DNA from: Azohydromonas caseinilytica
GTDB taxonomy: Bacteria > Pseudomonadota > Gammaproteobacteria > Burkholderiales > Burkholderiaceae_C
Direction: 5' to 3'
DNA: 64,000 nucleotides
Assembly: GCF_012927045.1 (NCBI RefSeq)
Contig: NZ_JABBFW010000002.1
Coordinates: 166,801 to 230,800 of the forward strand
Shown: positions 35,631 to 44,558 of the stretch, piece by piece
Layout: every line of letters begins with the position of its first letter
Numbering within the stretch: the stretch's first letter is position 1
Made by a program: the position numbers and the translations under genes
The notes under the pieces: model-generated
What the model was told of the DNA's origin: nothing
The model's input: the letters and a program-made list of their open reading frames with translations, nothing else
The model's database searches: none

Positions 35631-36620
35631 ATGAGTTTCTTCGCCGTCCTGCTGGCCCTGCTGATCGAGCAGCTCAAGCCGCTGCCTCGTGACAACCGCA
35701 TCCACGACACGCTGATTTCCTGGGTGCGTTGGGCCGGGCGCAACTTCGACGCCGGGCGTGAGCATCATGCGTGGGTGGTCTGGGGCGTGACGGTGCTGGC
35801 GCCCACGCTGCTGGTGGCGGCGCTGTACACGGGCGTGGCGCAGCTGAGCATGCTGCTGGCCCTGGCCTTCGACGTGCTGGTGCTCTACCTGACGCTGGGT
35901 TTCAGGCAGTTCAGCCACTTCTTCACCGACATCCGCGACGCGCTGGACCGTGGCGATGAGCTGGCGGCGCGCCGGCTCCTGGCCGAGTGGCGGCATCTGG
36001 ACACCAGCGAGCTGCCGCGCACCGAGCTGCTGCGCCACGTGATCGAGCATGCGCTGCTGGCGGCGCACCGGCATGTGTTCGGCGTGTTTTTCTGGTTCGT
36101 GCTGCTGTCCTCGCTGGGCCTGGGCCCGGCCGGGGCGGTGCTCTACCGCATGGCCGAGTTCGCGGGCCGCTACTGGAGCTTCAAGAGCCGCAGCCTGGGC
36201 GCGCCGGCCAACGAGCGGCTCATGACGCTGTCGCAGCAGCTGTTCAGCGGCATTGACCATGTGCCCGCGCGGCTGACCGCCTTCGGCTTCGCGGTGGTGG
36301 GCAACTTCGAGGAGGCCGTCAACGGCTGGCGGCGCGACGCCGGGCTGTGGGTGCACCAGAACGAAGGCATCATCCTCGCCGCCGCCGCCGGTGCGCTGGG
36401 CGTGCAGCTGGGCGGCAGCGCCGCGCCGGGCGTCACGCCCGATCGCAGCAAGACCTTCCAGGTCGGCGCGGGCGGGGAGATCGAGGGCTCGCTGGGTTCC
36501 ACGCCGGGGCTGCCGCCCCAGCCCGGGCACCTGCAGAGCATCGTCGGCCTGGTGTGGCGCTCGATGGTGCTGTGGCTGCTGCTGCTGGCGCTGCTGACGC
36601 TGGCCAATGTCCTTGGCTAA
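35631..36620 (+). CDS. CobD/CbiB-family membrane protein
   Basis: This 329-residue protein has several membrane segments (MSFFAVLLALLIEQL; LVAALYTGVAQLSMLLALAF; VFFWFVLLSSLGLGPAGAVLYRM; near the C-terminus MVLWLLLLALLTLANVLG). The pattern with LGLGPAGAVLYRMAE and FGFAVVGNFEEAVNGW matches the CobD/CbiB family, which in cobalamin producers forms the aminopropanol linkage. No other cobalamin gene is nearby, so in this lineage the protein may have another role (a related group is AmpE). Function is uncertain. It converges with rsgA. Confidence 0.75.
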   Translation: MSFFAVLLALLIEQLKPLPRDNRIHDTLISWVRWAGRNFDAGREHHAWVVWGVTVLAPTLLVAALYTGVAQLSMLLALAFDVLVLYLTLGFRQFSHFFTDIRDALDRGDELAARRLLAEWRHLDTSELPRTELLRHVIEHALLAAHRHVFGVFFWFVLLSSLGLGPAGAVLYRMAEFAGRYWSFKSRSLGAPANERLMTLSQQLFSGIDHVPARLTAFGFAVVGNFEEAVNGWRRDAGLWVHQNEGIILAAAAGALGVQLGGSAAPGVTPDRSKTFQVGAGGEIEGSLGSTPGLPPQPGHLQSIVGLVWRSMVLWLLLLALLTLANVLG

Positions 36621-36633
36621 AAAGAGTGAGCGT

Positions 36634-36649
36634 GCCGGGCGTGCCCGGC
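36634..36649. terminator. Hairpin between the CobD/CbiB-like gene and rsgA
   Basis: GCCGGGC and GCCCGGC form a perfect 7-bp stem with a 2-base gap between convergent genes, 14 bases after one stop and 7 bases after the other. On the minus strand a T-run follows only after 9 bases, so terminator strength is uncertain. Confidence 0.45.
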
Positions 36650-36656
36650 TCTTGGC

Positions 36657-37565
36657 TCACCACTTCGTGCGCTCCAGCTCCTCGCGGATCTCGCCGTAGA
36701 TGCGGTAGCGGCTGGCGCTGATCTCGCCGCGCTCCACCGCGGCGCGCACGCCGCAGCCGGGCTCATGGCGGTGCGTGCAGTTGTAGAAGCGGCACTGCGG
36801 CACATGGGCGCGCAGGTCCGGCATCAGCATGGGCAGCTGGTCCGCCTCAATGTGGCGCAGGCCGAACTCCTGGAAGCCGGGCGAGTCGAGCAGCGCCCCG
36901 CGGCGCGCCGCCGCGTCGAGCCAGTACCAGCGCGTGCTGGTGGTGGTGTGGCGCCCCGAATTGAGCGCCTGCGAGATGTCGCCCACCTGCGCCTGCGCGT
37001 CTTCCACCATCAGGTTCACCAGCGTGCTCTTGCCGGTGCCGCTGGGGCCCAGCACCAGCGTGGCGGCATCCTGCAGCAGCGGCGTCAGCAGCGCGCGCGA
37101 CGCATCCGGGCTGGTCTTGAGAGAGGTTTCCAGCACCTCCACGCCCATGGCGCGATAGGGCTGCAGCCGTTCGCGCGCCACCTCGGCCTGCGGCAGCTCA
37201 GCCTTGTTGAGCAGCACCCGCACCGGAATGCCGGCGCTCTCGGCGGCAATCAGCGCGCGGCTGAGCTGCGACTCGCTGAACATGGGCTCGCCGGCTACCA
37301 GCATCAGCACCTGGTCGATGTTGGCCGCGAAGGACTTCGTCTTCCACTCGTCCTGGCGCATCAGCAGGTTGCGGCGCGGCTCCACATGCTCGACCACGCC
37401 CTCGTCGCCGCTGGCCTGCCAGCGCACGCGGTCGCCGACCACGCACTCGCTCTTCTTGCCGCGCAGGTGGCACTGAATGCGCCGGCCTTCAGGCGTCTCC
37501 ACCACCACGTGGCGGCCGTGCGCAGCCACCACCAGCCCGGTGTCGAGCTCAGTCTGGCGCGCCAT
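36657..37565 (-). CDS. rsgA: Ribosome small-subunit-dependent GTPase RsgA
   Basis: This 302-residue circularly permuted GTPase starts at ATG 37565 with an OB-fold (TGLVVAAHGRHVVVETPEG). The order of G motifs is permuted: NKAEL (G4), then GPSGTGKSTLVN (G1), then DSPGFQEFGL (G3). The C-terminal zinc site is CRFYNCTHRHEPGCGV. RsgA checks late 30S assembly. It begins one base after the stop of the M48 gene and is probably co-transcribed with it. Confidence 0.94.
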   Translation of the reverse strand: MARQTELDTGLVVAAHGRHVVVETPEGRRIQCHLRGKKSECVVGDRVRWQASGDEGVVEHVEPRRNLLMRQDEWKTKSFAANIDQVLMLVAGEPMFSESQLSRALIAAESAGIPVRVLLNKAELPQAEVARERLQPYRAMGVEVLETSLKTSPDASRALLTPLLQDAATLVLGPSGTGKSTLVNLMVEDAQAQVGDISQALNSGRHTTTSTRWYWLDAAARRGALLDSPGFQEFGLRHIEADQLPMLMPDLRAHVPQCRFYNCTHRHEPGCGVRAAVERGEISASRYRIYGEIREELERTKW

Positions 37566-37566
37566 G

Positions 37567-38829
37567 TCAGGACTGCGCCCGCAGGGCCGCCAGGCGCTCG
37601 GTGGCCGGGGGATGCGAGTAGTAGAAGCGGGCGTACAGCGGATCGGGTGTGAGCGTGGAGGCGTTGTCCTCGTGCAGCTTGAGCAGCGCGGTGGCCAGGT
37701 CGCGCCCGTCGGCCTGCGCGCAGGCATAGGCGTCGGCCTCGAACTCGTGGCGGCGCGACAGCCGCGCCCCCAGCGGCGACAGCAGGAACATGAACGGCGG
37801 CAGCACCAGCATGAACAGCAGCAGCGCCAGTGCGTCGTTGGGTGCGTCCAGGTTGGGCCGCACGCCCAGGCCCGTGTAGAAGCCCACTTGGCTGGAGAGC
37901 CAGCCCAGCAGCGCCAGACCGGCCAGGCTCAGGCCGAAAGCCAGCAGCATGCGCTTGAGCACGTGCCGGTGCTTGTAATGGCCCAGCTCATGCGCCAGCA
38001 CGGCCTCGATCTCCTGGCCGTTGAGCTTGGACAGCAGCGTGTCGAAGAACACCACGCGCTTGGCCGCGCCCAGGCCCGTGAAATAGGCGTTGGCATGGGC
38101 CGAGCGGCGGCTGCCGTCCATCACGAACAGGCCCTTGGCAGCGAAGCCGCAGCGCTTCATCAACGCCTGCACCTGCTGCTTGAGCTCGCCTTCGGGCAGC
38201 GGCGTGAAGCGGTTGAACAGCGGCGCGATCAGCGTCGGGTACAGCACCAGCGCCAGCAGCTGGAACAGCGTCCACGCCACCCAGGCCCACAGCCACCACA
38301 GTGAGCCGGTCGCGCCCATGATCCACAGCACCAGCGCCGCCAGCGGCAGCCCGATGAGCACGCCCACTGCCACGCCCTTGAGCTGGTCGGCCAGGTACAG
38401 CTTCCAGGTCATGCGGTTGAAGCCGAAGCGCTGCTCCAGCACGAAGGTGCGGTAGAGCTCGAAGGGCAGGTCCAGCAGCGCGCTGATCACGACGAAGGCC
38501 GTCAGCAGCGCCAGCTGGTAGGCCATGTCGCCCAGCACCGGCTGCACGGCGTCGCGCACCAGCAGGTTGAGCACGTCCAGCCCGCCCAGCAGCGTCCAGC
38601 CCAGCAGCAGCGCCGAGCTGAACGCGGCCTGCAGCAGCCCGAAGCGGCCGCGCGCCAGCGTGTAGTCGGCCGCGCGCTGGTGCGCGTGCAGCGACACGGC
38701 GCCGGCGAAGGCGGGGGGCACCTTGTCGCGGTGCAGCGCCACATGGCGCATCTGGCGCGTGGCGAGCCAGAGTTTCAGCAGCAGCGCCACAAGCACGGCG
38801 CCTGCAAACAGCAGGGTCAAGGCAGACAT
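37567..38829 (-). CDS. M48-family (Ste24/CAAX-like) membrane metalloprotease
   Basis: This 420-residue protein starts at ATG 38829 (MSALTLLFAGAVLVALLLK). It has five to seven membrane segments, the zinc motif HELGH (VLAHELGHYKHRHV) and the third ligand Glu in RRHEFEADAYA. This matches the Ste24/CAAX prenyl protease 1 type. Bacterial members are thought to work in inner-membrane quality control. An AGTGTA element (TACACT on the minus strand) lies 7 bases before the ATG, suggesting a leaderless transcript. rsgA begins one base after its stop. Confidence 0.92.
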   Translation of the reverse strand: MSALTLLFAGAVLVALLLKLWLATRQMRHVALHRDKVPPAFAGAVSLHAHQRAADYTLARGRFGLLQAAFSSALLLGWTLLGGLDVLNLLVRDAVQPVLGDMAYQLALLTAFVVISALLDLPFELYRTFVLEQRFGFNRMTWKLYLADQLKGVAVGVLIGLPLAALVLWIMGATGSLWWLWAWVAWTLFQLLALVLYPTLIAPLFNRFTPLPEGELKQQVQALMKRCGFAAKGLFVMDGSRRSAHANAYFTGLGAAKRVVFFDTLLSKLNGQEIEAVLAHELGHYKHRHVLKRMLLAFGLSLAGLALLGWLSSQVGFYTGLGVRPNLDAPNDALALLLFMLVLPPFMFLLSPLGARLSRRHEFEADAYACAQADGRDLATALLKLHEDNASTLTPDPLYARFYYSHPPATERLAALRAQS

Positions 38830-38836
38830 GGCGGCA

Positions 38837-38842
38837 AGTGTA
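38837..38842 (-). promoter_or_regulatory. -10-like hexamer close to the M48 protease start (leaderless candidate)
   Basis: TACACT on the minus strand ends 7 bases before the ATG at 38829, with no Shine-Dalgarno between them. Confidence 0.35.
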
Positions 38843-38889
38843 GGGCTGCGACAATCGCCCCCCTTTAAGCCAGCCCACGAGGATTTTTC

Positions 38890-39447
38890 ATGACGACCGA
38901 GCTCGCCATCGCCGACCAGAACCTGATCTGGATCGACCTGGAGATGACCGGCCTCTTTCCCGACCGCGACCGCATCATCGAGATCGCCGTGGTCGTCACC
39001 GACGCCCAGCTCACCGTGCGTGCCGAAGGGCCCGTGTTCGCCATCCACCAGAGCGACGCCACGCTCGACGCCATGGACGCCTGGAACAAGGGCACGCATG
39101 GCAAGAGCGGCCTGATCGACCGGGTCAAGGCCTCCACGGTGGACGAGGCGCAGGCGCAGGCCGAGGTCATCGCGTGGCTCAAGCAGTACGTGCCCGCCGG
39201 CAAGAGCCCGATGTGCGGCAACTCCATCTGCCAGGATCGGCGCTTTCTCGCCAACTACATGCCGCAGCTGGAGTCCTTCTTCCATTACCGCAACCTCGAC
39301 GTCAGCACGCTCAAGGAATTGGCGCGGCGCTGGAAGCCCTCGGCGCTGGAAGGCTTCAAGAAGGCCCAGGCTCACACCGCGCTGGCCGACATCCACGAGT
39401 CCATCGACGAGCTGCTGCACTACCGCCAGCACTTCCTGGCCGTCTGA
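38890..39447 (+). CDS. orn: Oligoribonuclease
   Basis: This 185-residue protein has the DEDDh exonuclease motifs: [11 protein letters not shown] (Exo I), [18 protein letters not shown] (Exo II) and [18 protein letters not shown] (Exo III with His and Asp). Orn degrades very short RNAs (di-ribonucleotides, including pGpG from cyclic-di-GMP) and is essential in many proteobacteria. A good GAGG ribosome-binding site precedes ATG 38890. A small hairpin (AAAGCCC/GGGCTTT) at 39471-39492 may be its terminator. Confidence 0.95.
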   Translation: MTTELAIADQNLIWIDLEMTGLFPDRDRIIEIAVVVTDAQLTVRAEGPVFAIHQSDATLDAMDAWNKGTHGKSGLIDRVKASTVDEAQAQAEVIAWLKQYVPAGKSPMCGNSICQDRRFLANYMPQLESFFHYRNLDVSTLKELARRWKPSALEGFKKAQAHTALADIHESIDELLHYRQHFLAV

Positions 39448-39786
39448 GGCGCGCACTGCCAGGGCCTTGCAAAGCCCAAAAATAAGGGCTTTCACGGAGG
39501 CCGTACAATGCGCGCTCGGTGTCGTTCTGGCACCGTTCGTTCATCCCCTCTGACCTTCATCGAGTTCTCCCGCACGACAGCGCGTGGCGGAACTTGATTT
39601 CTCTCCCGGCAGGCCGCTCGGCCTGCGGGACCGGTCGGCGGCGATGCCGTCGCTTTCGGACCGGTGCACCTGCCACGTCTTTCCTCGGCAGGTGGAAATG
39701 TTCCTTCCGCGACTTGGATCTGGCAGGGCCTGTGTAGGGCGCTGCCTGGCCGGCTGCTGTCTGCCGGCGTTGAAGAAAAGACTCTG
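39448..39786 (+). promoter_or_regulatory. Long structured leader of the second DEAD-box helicase gene
   Basis: Between orn and the helicase lie 339 bases with no gene. After the orn hairpin, TACAAT at 39504 is a likely -10, giving a 5' leader of about 270 bases. The leader holds several GC-rich inverted repeats, for example CCCGGCAGGCCG/CGGCCTGCGGG around 39606-39631. Long structured leaders of cold-shock helicases are known as sites of autoregulation. The helicase frame stays open upstream to 39664 but translation from there is not supported. Confidence 0.5.
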
Positions 39787-41445
39787 ATGACTTTTGATTC
39801 CCTGGGCCTCCATGACGCCCTGATCCGTGCCGTGTCCGACGCCGGCTACGAGAACCCGACCGACGTGCAGGCCCGTGCCATCCCGCCCGCGATGGAAGGC
39901 CGCGACCTGCGCGTGTCCTCCAGCACCGGCAGCGGCAAGACCGCCAGCTTCGTGCTGCCCGCGCTGCAGCGCGTACTGGCCGCCCGCGGCGACAACACCA
40001 AGCGCCGCGACAAGGGCATGACCGGCCCGCGCGTGCTGGTGCTGGCGCCCACCCGCGAGCTGGCGCAGCAGGTGGCCAAGTCCGCCGTGGACTACGGCCG
40101 CCATGTGCAGGGCCTGCGCGTGGTCACCGTCGTCGGCGGCGTGCCCTACGGCGCGCAGCTCAAGGCGCTGCGCGGTCCGGTGGACATCCTCATCGCCACC
40201 CCGGGCCGCCTCATCGACCACGTGCAAAGCGGCAAGGCGCTGCTGGAGCACGTGGAGATGCTGGTCCTCGACGAAGCCGACCGCATGCTCGACATGGGCT
40301 TCATCGACGACATCACTTTCATCGCCGAGTGCACGCCCAAGACGCGCCAGACGGTGATGTACAGCGCCACCTTCGCCGGCCACGTCGGCCGCCTGGCCGA
40401 CGAGCTGCTGCGCGAGCCGCAGGCCATCGACGTCGCCTCGCACACCGACACGCACGAGAACATCGAGCAGCGCCTGCACTGGGCCGACGACGTCGCGCAC
40501 AAGAACGCGCTGCTGGACCACCTGCTCACCGGCCGCGAGGTCGAGCAGGCCGTGGTGTTCACCAGCACCCAGGTCGACGCCGACCGCCTGGCCGACCGCC
40601 TGGGCGAAATGGGCCATTCGGTGGCCGCGCTGCACGGCGGCATGCCGCAGGGCCGGCGCAACCGCGTGCTCAACGGCATGCGCAACCGCCAGCTGCGCGT
40701 GCTGGTGGCCACCGACGTGGCCGCCCGCGGCATCGACGTGCCCACCATCAGCCACGTCATCAACTTCGGCCTGCCGATGAAGGCCGAGGACTACGTGCAC
40801 CGCATCGGCCGCACCGGCCGTGCCGGCCGCTCCGGCCTGGCCGTGACGCTGGCCGAGCGCCGCGACGTGGTGATGATCAAGCGCATCCAGCAGTTCACGA
40901 CGCAGACCATCCCCGTGGCCACCGTCGAGGGCCTGGAGCCGCGCCAGCCCGAGCCGCGCATCTACCCCGGCCGCCCGGACGGCGGCCGTGGCGGCAAGCC
41001 CTTCGGCAAGGGCAAGTCCTTCGGCGGCCCGCGCCGCGACGGCTTCGAGCGTGGTCCGCGCCGCGAAGGCGGTTTCGAGCCGCGCCGTGAAGGCGGCTTC
41101 GAGGGGCGTGGCGAGCGCTTCGCCGCGCCGCGCGAGGGCTTCGCGCCGCGCCATGAGGGCGGTGGCCATTTCGGTGGCCCGCGTCCGGAAGGCCGCTTCG
41201 AGCAGCGCCGTCCGGAGGGCGCCTTCAGCCGCCATGGCGACGGCAATCGCCACCACGGCGCTCCGCGCGACCGCAGCCCCTTCGAGCGCCGCGCCGATGC
41301 GCCGCAGGGCCACGGTGGCTTCGACCGCGCTGAGCGTCCGGGCAACCGTGGCGGCCGCTTCGGCGAGCAGCGCCAGGGCGACCGCGGCGGCTTCGGCGGC
41401 GAGCGTGGCCGCGGCCCGCGCCGCGACGGCGGCTGGGACCGCTGA
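39787..41445 (+). CDS. DEAD-box ATP-dependent RNA helicase with RGG-like tail
   Basis: This 552-residue protein starts at ATG 39787 (MTFDSLGLHDALIRAV). Motifs occur in order: Q motif (GYENPTDVQARAIP), Walker A SSTGSGKT, PTRELAQQ, TPGRLID, DEAD, SAT, VFTSTQVDADRLA, ATDVAARGIDVP and [10 protein letters not shown]. The tail (about 390-552) is rich in Arg, Gly and Phe with repeated RREGGFE/RRDGFE units, unlike the Gly/Pro tail of the helicase at 6387. It probably acts in ribosome assembly and RNA decay at low temperature. The long 5' leader and strong terminator suggest a monocistronic, regulated unit. Confidence 0.93.
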   Translation: MTFDSLGLHDALIRAVSDAGYENPTDVQARAIPPAMEGRDLRVSSSTGSGKTASFVLPALQRVLAARGDNTKRRDKGMTGPRVLVLAPTRELAQQVAKSAVDYGRHVQGLRVVTVVGGVPYGAQLKALRGPVDILIATPGRLIDHVQSGKALLEHVEMLVLDEADRMLDMGFIDDITFIAECTPKTRQTVMYSATFAGHVGRLADELLREPQAIDVASHTDTHENIEQRLHWADDVAHKNALLDHLLTGREVEQAVVFTSTQVDADRLADRLGEMGHSVAALHGGMPQGRRNRVLNGMRNRQLRVLVATDVAARGIDVPTISHVINFGLPMKAEDYVHRIGRTGRAGRSGLAVTLAERRDVVMIKRIQQFTTQTIPVATVEGLEPRQPEPRIYPGRPDGGRGGKPFGKGKSFGGPRRDGFERGPRREGGFEPRREGGFEGRGERFAAPREGFAPRHEGGGHFGGPRPEGRFEQRRPEGAFSRHGDGNRHHGAPRDRSPFERRADAPQGHGGFDRAERPGNRGGRFGEQRQGDRGGFGGERGRGPRRDGGWDR

Positions 41446-41497
41446 AGCCTGAAGCCGGGACGGCCCAGGCCGTCCCACTGAAGCGCTGACACCCAAC

Positions 41498-41533
41498 AAA
41501 AAACCCGCCCGGCGCGAGCCCGGCGGGTTTTTT
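41498..41533. terminator. Bidirectional rho-independent terminator
   Basis: CCCGCCCGGC pairs with GCCCGGCGGG (one mismatch) over a 4-base loop, flanked by an A-run and a T-run, between the convergent DEAD-box and FKBP genes. Confidence 0.9.
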
Positions 41534-41544
41534 CATGGGAGCGA

Positions 41545-41901
41545 TCAGGCCTTGAGCAGCTCGACCTCGAACACCAGCGTGGCATTGGGCGGGATGACGC
41601 CGCCGGCACCGCGGGCGCCGTAGCCCAGCTGCGGCGGAATCACCAGCACGCGCGTGCCGCCGACCTGCATGCCCTGCACGCCCTCGTCCCAGCCCTGGAT
41701 CACCATGCCCGCGCCCAGGTCGAAGCGGAAGGGATCGCGGCGGTCCTTGCTGGAGTCGAACTTGCGGCCGCGGCCGTCCGGCTTCGACGGGTCATGCAGC
41801 CAGCCGGTGTAGTGCACCGTGACGGGGGTGCCCGCGCGCGCGGTCTCGCCGCTGCCCACGGTGGTGTCTTCGTACTGCAGGCCGGAATCGGTGGTGATCA
41901 T
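41545..41901 (-). CDS. FKBP-type peptidyl-prolyl cis-trans isomerase
   Basis: This 118-residue single-domain FKBP starts at ATG 41901 ([18 protein letters not shown]). The conserved pocket residues are in [39 protein letters not shown], and the C-terminal [28 protein letters not shown]. No signal peptide, so it is cytoplasmic. It catalyses proline isomerisation. The frame stays open upstream to 42333 but the family start is here. It follows the DUF1328 gene by 41 bases. Confidence 0.93.
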   Translation of the reverse strand: MITTDSGLQYEDTTVGSGETARAGTPVTVHYTGWLHDPSKPDGRGRKFDSSKDRRDPFRFDLGAGMVIQGWDEGVQGMQVGGTRVLVIPPQLGYGARGAGGVIPPNATLVFEVELLKA

Positions 41902-41942
41902 GAGAGCTTTCTCCAAAACGAGGCGCGCATCATGCCAGCGCC

Positions 41943-42113
41943 TCACGAACCCCTGTGGCGCCACAGCCCGATCACGAAGCTGGCCAGCGCCAGCACGATG
42001 AACAACACGAACAGCACCTTGGCAATGCCGGCCGCCCCGGCGGCGATGCCGCCGAAACCGAAGAGCGCCGCCAGCAGCGCGATGATGAAAAAGACGATGG
42101 CGTAGGGAAGCAT
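41943..42113 (-). CDS. DUF1328 (YtjA-like) small membrane protein
   Basis: This 56-residue peptide starts at ATG 42113 ([20 protein letters not shown]). It is almost entirely two hydrophobic helices with a Gly/Ala-rich turn ([14 protein letters not shown]) and a basic end (LWRHRGS), the pattern of the DUF1328/UPF0391 family. These are short inner-membrane proteins often induced by stress; function is unknown. Confidence 0.88.
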   Translation of the reverse strand: MLPYAIVFFIIALLAALFGFGGIAAGAAGIAKVLFVLFIVLALASFVIGLWRHRGS

Positions 42114-42331
42114 GTTCGGGATTCCAACGACGGTGGTGGTGAAGCCCGTGACGCGCGACATCACGTTGACCACAGCGTAGATCCCTGAAGCAGGGGGCGG
42201 CATGGGACACCGCAGCCAGCCCATGTCGGTCCCGGCGGTATCCGTCTGTAGGACGCCGCCCACAGGGCGCCACCGGGGCCGTGGCCCGGGACGCGGCCCG
42301 ATCAAGCCAAGGCGGTAGAGGTTTGTCCGGC

Positions 42332-42376
42332 AAAGCTGAACAGTGTTGTCACTCTGTGCACACTTTGTTCGGCTTT
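42332..42376. terminator. Two-tier hairpin after the sensor kinase gene
   Basis: AAAGCTGAACA pairs with TGTTCGGCTTT, and inside it GTGT pairs with ACAC, giving a long stem about 30 bases past the sensor kinase stop. A short T-run lies on the plus-strand side. It is probably a terminator, but because it lies between two minus-strand genes it could also be a regulatory structure. Confidence 0.45.
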
Positions 42377-42404
42377 TCTGACCAATGCTGGGCTGATGCT
42401 GCTG

Positions 42405-43796
42405 TCAGGCTGCCGGATCGGCCAGGGCCGGCGTCGGCTCCTCGGCGCGCAGCGGCAGCACGGCCTCGATGCGCGTGCCTTGGCCCGGCGTGCTGTGCAG
42501 CTGCAGCCGCCCGCCCTCGGCTTCGACGCGGTAGCGCATGCCCAGCAGCCCGTGCGCCGAGGTCTTCTGGATGCTCGTGTCGAAGCCGGTGCCGTCGTCC
42601 TGCACGCTCACCAGCGCCCACGGTCCCTGCGGCTGCAGCGCGATGCGCACCTCGCGCGCCTTGGCGTACTTGGCGACGTTGGTCAACGCCTCCTGCACCA
42701 GGCGGTACACCGTCAGCTCGCACGAGGGCGTGAGCCGCAGCGCCTGCAGCGCGCACTGCAGCTTCAGTCCCGAGCGCTGCTCGAACTCGCGCGCCAGGAT
42801 CTCCAGCGCCGCCACCAGCCCCAGGTTGCTCAGGGCCGAGGGGCGCAGGTCTTCGATGATGCGGCGCTTGAGCGCGATGCCGCTGTTGAGCGTGGCCGTG
42901 AGGTGCTCGATGCGCGTGGTCAGCTCCGGCGCGGCGCCGCCCAGGCGCGAGCGGATGCGCGCCAGGTCCAGCTTGGCCGCCGTCAGCAGCGCGCCCAGCT
43001 CGTCGTGCAGCTCGCGCGCCAGGCGGCTCTTCTCGTCCTCGCGCGCGCTTTGCAGGTGCTGCGTGAGGTGGGTGAGGTCGGCCGTGCGCTCGCGCACCTG
43101 CGCCTCCAGCCGGTCGCGGTCCTCCTGCAGCGCCTGCTGGCGCAGCTGCCGCTCCTGGTCCAGCGCCATGCTCTGGCGCAGGTACATGAAGAAGGCCAGC
43201 AGGCTGATGGCGGTGACGGTGCCCACGCCGATGCGGTTGATCTGCAGCGTCTCGCGGATGTCCTCGCGCTGCGCCTCGATGGCCTCGTTCTCGCTGGCGA
43301 TGAGCTGCTCGGCGGCGTCGCGCATGGCCTGCATGGCCTCGCGCCCGATGCCGCTGCCGATCAGCTCGCGCCAGGCGGCGTCGCGGCCCTCGGTGTGCAG
43401 CTTGAGCGTGGTCTCCAGCTCGGAGAGCTTGTTGGTCACGAGCTGCAGCAGCCGTGTCAGCTGCGCCTTCTGGGCGGTCTCGTTCTCGTAGCGCTGCTGC
43501 AGCGCCCGGGTGGTTTCGCGGATGTCGGCCACCGCCTTGCGGTAGGGCTGCAGGTACTCGGGCCGCCCGGTGAGCAGGTAGCCGCGCTGCCCGCTCTCGG
43601 CGTCCACCACGGCCAGCAGCAGCCGGTGCGTGGCCACGCGCGCGCTGTTCTGCACCCGCAGCGCCTCGATGGACTGCACGGCGTGGCGGTAGGAGAGTTC
43701 GCTGATCACCAGCAAGCCCAAAGCCGCGATCAGCGCCAGCGGAAAGCTGAATGCACTGCGGCTGAAGCGGTCGAACCAGACGGCCAGCCGCGGCAT
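42405..43796 (-). CDS. Membrane sensor histidine kinase (CHASE3-like sensor, HisKA_3)
   Basis: This 463-residue protein starts at ATG 43796 (MPRLAVWFDRFSRSAFSF). Two membrane segments (about 17-33 and 190-208) flank a periplasmic helical domain with AESGQRGYLLTGRPEYLQPY, the CHASE3 signature. A coiled coil leads to the HisKA_3 dimerisation domain with SRLARELHDELG (phospho-acceptor His264), then an HATPase_c domain with ALTNVAKYAKA and DDGTGFD and the G2-type GLLGMRYRVEAEGG. It is the NarX/DegS-type partner of the NarL-type regulator transcribed divergently 46 bases away. The signal is unknown. Confidence 0.92.
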   Translation of the reverse strand: MPRLAVWFDRFSRSAFSFPLALIAALGLLVISELSYRHAVQSIEALRVQNSARVATHRLLLAVVDAESGQRGYLLTGRPEYLQPYRKAVADIRETTRALQQRYENETAQKAQLTRLLQLVTNKLSELETTLKLHTEGRDAAWRELIGSGIGREAMQAMRDAAEQLIASENEAIEAQREDIRETLQINRIGVGTVTAISLLAFFMYLRQSMALDQERQLRQQALQEDRDRLEAQVRERTADLTHLTQHLQSAREDEKSRLARELHDELGALLTAAKLDLARIRSRLGGAAPELTTRIEHLTATLNSGIALKRRIIEDLRPSALSNLGLVAALEILAREFEQRSGLKLQCALQALRLTPSCELTVYRLVQEALTNVAKYAKAREVRIALQPQGPWALVSVQDDGTGFDTSIQKTSAHGLLGMRYRVEAEGGRLQLHSTPGQGTRIEAVLPLRAEEPTPALADPAA

Positions 43797-43842
43797 CGTG
43801 GCTAAGATGTGTTTTATCGCAGGGCTAGAAGTGGGTAAGGCC

Positions 43843-44475
43843 ATGATCCGCGTTGCCATCGTTGACGATCACGCCATCGTGCGTGCCGGGCTCAAGCAGT
43901 TCCTGGCCGAGCAGCCGGACTTGCAGGTCACCGGCGAAGCTGCCAACGGGCGCGAGGCGCTGGAGCTGCTGCGCAAGGGTGAGGTTGATGTGATGCTGAT
44001 GGACCTGTCGATGCCAGGGCATGGGGGCGTCGATGCGCTGCAGGCCATCAAGGCCCGCGCGCCGGAGCTGCCGGTGCTCATCCTCAGCGGCTTCCCCGAG
44101 CAGCACTACGCGACCACGCTGCTGCGCCAGGGCGCCGCCGGCTACCTCAACAAGGAGTGCGAGCCCGAGGAGATCGTCAAGGCGATCCGCACCGTGGCGC
44201 GCGGGCGGCGCTACATCACGCCGGCGGTGGCCGAGCTGCTGGCCGACCAGCTCGACGGCGGCGGCGACAAGGCCCCGCACGAGCTGCTGTCCGAGCGCGA
44301 GTTCCAGGTCTTCCTGCGCCTGGCCCAGGGCGAGACCATCGGCCACATCGCCGACCACATGGCCCTCTCCGTCAAGACCGTGAGCACCTACCGCACGCGC
44401 GTGATGGAGAAGATGAACCTCTCCTCCAACAGCGATCTCACCTACTACGCGCTCAAGCACGGGCTCATCCAGTGA
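43843..44475 (+). CDS. NarL/FixJ-type response regulator
   Basis: This 210-residue protein begins MIRVAIVDDHAIVRAGL with the acidic pair Asp8/Asp9, the phospho-acceptor Asp54 (VMLMDLSMPG), and the conserved Lys in LNKECEPEEIV. The C-terminal LuxR-type HTH is LSEREFQVFLRLAQG...LSVKTVSTYRTRVMEKM. It is divergent from the sensor kinase gene, which is its probable partner. Target genes are not visible here. An in-frame ATG at 43798 lies in the kinase 5' region and was rejected. Confidence 0.93.
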   Translation: MIRVAIVDDHAIVRAGLKQFLAEQPDLQVTGEAANGREALELLRKGEVDVMLMDLSMPGHGGVDALQAIKARAPELPVLILSGFPEQHYATTLLRQGAAGYLNKECEPEEIVKAIRTVARGRRYITPAVAELLADQLDGGGDKAPHELLSEREFQVFLRLAQGETIGHIADHMALSVKTVSTYRTRVMEKMNLSSNSDLTYYALKHGLIQ

Positions 44476-44558
44476 GCCTGCGTCCCGGCTCCGGCCGGGT
44501 GGGGGGCTGTGGCGCGGCGGTCCGGGCCGGCGCCGTGGCGGCGTGAAGGGCAGGGCCT

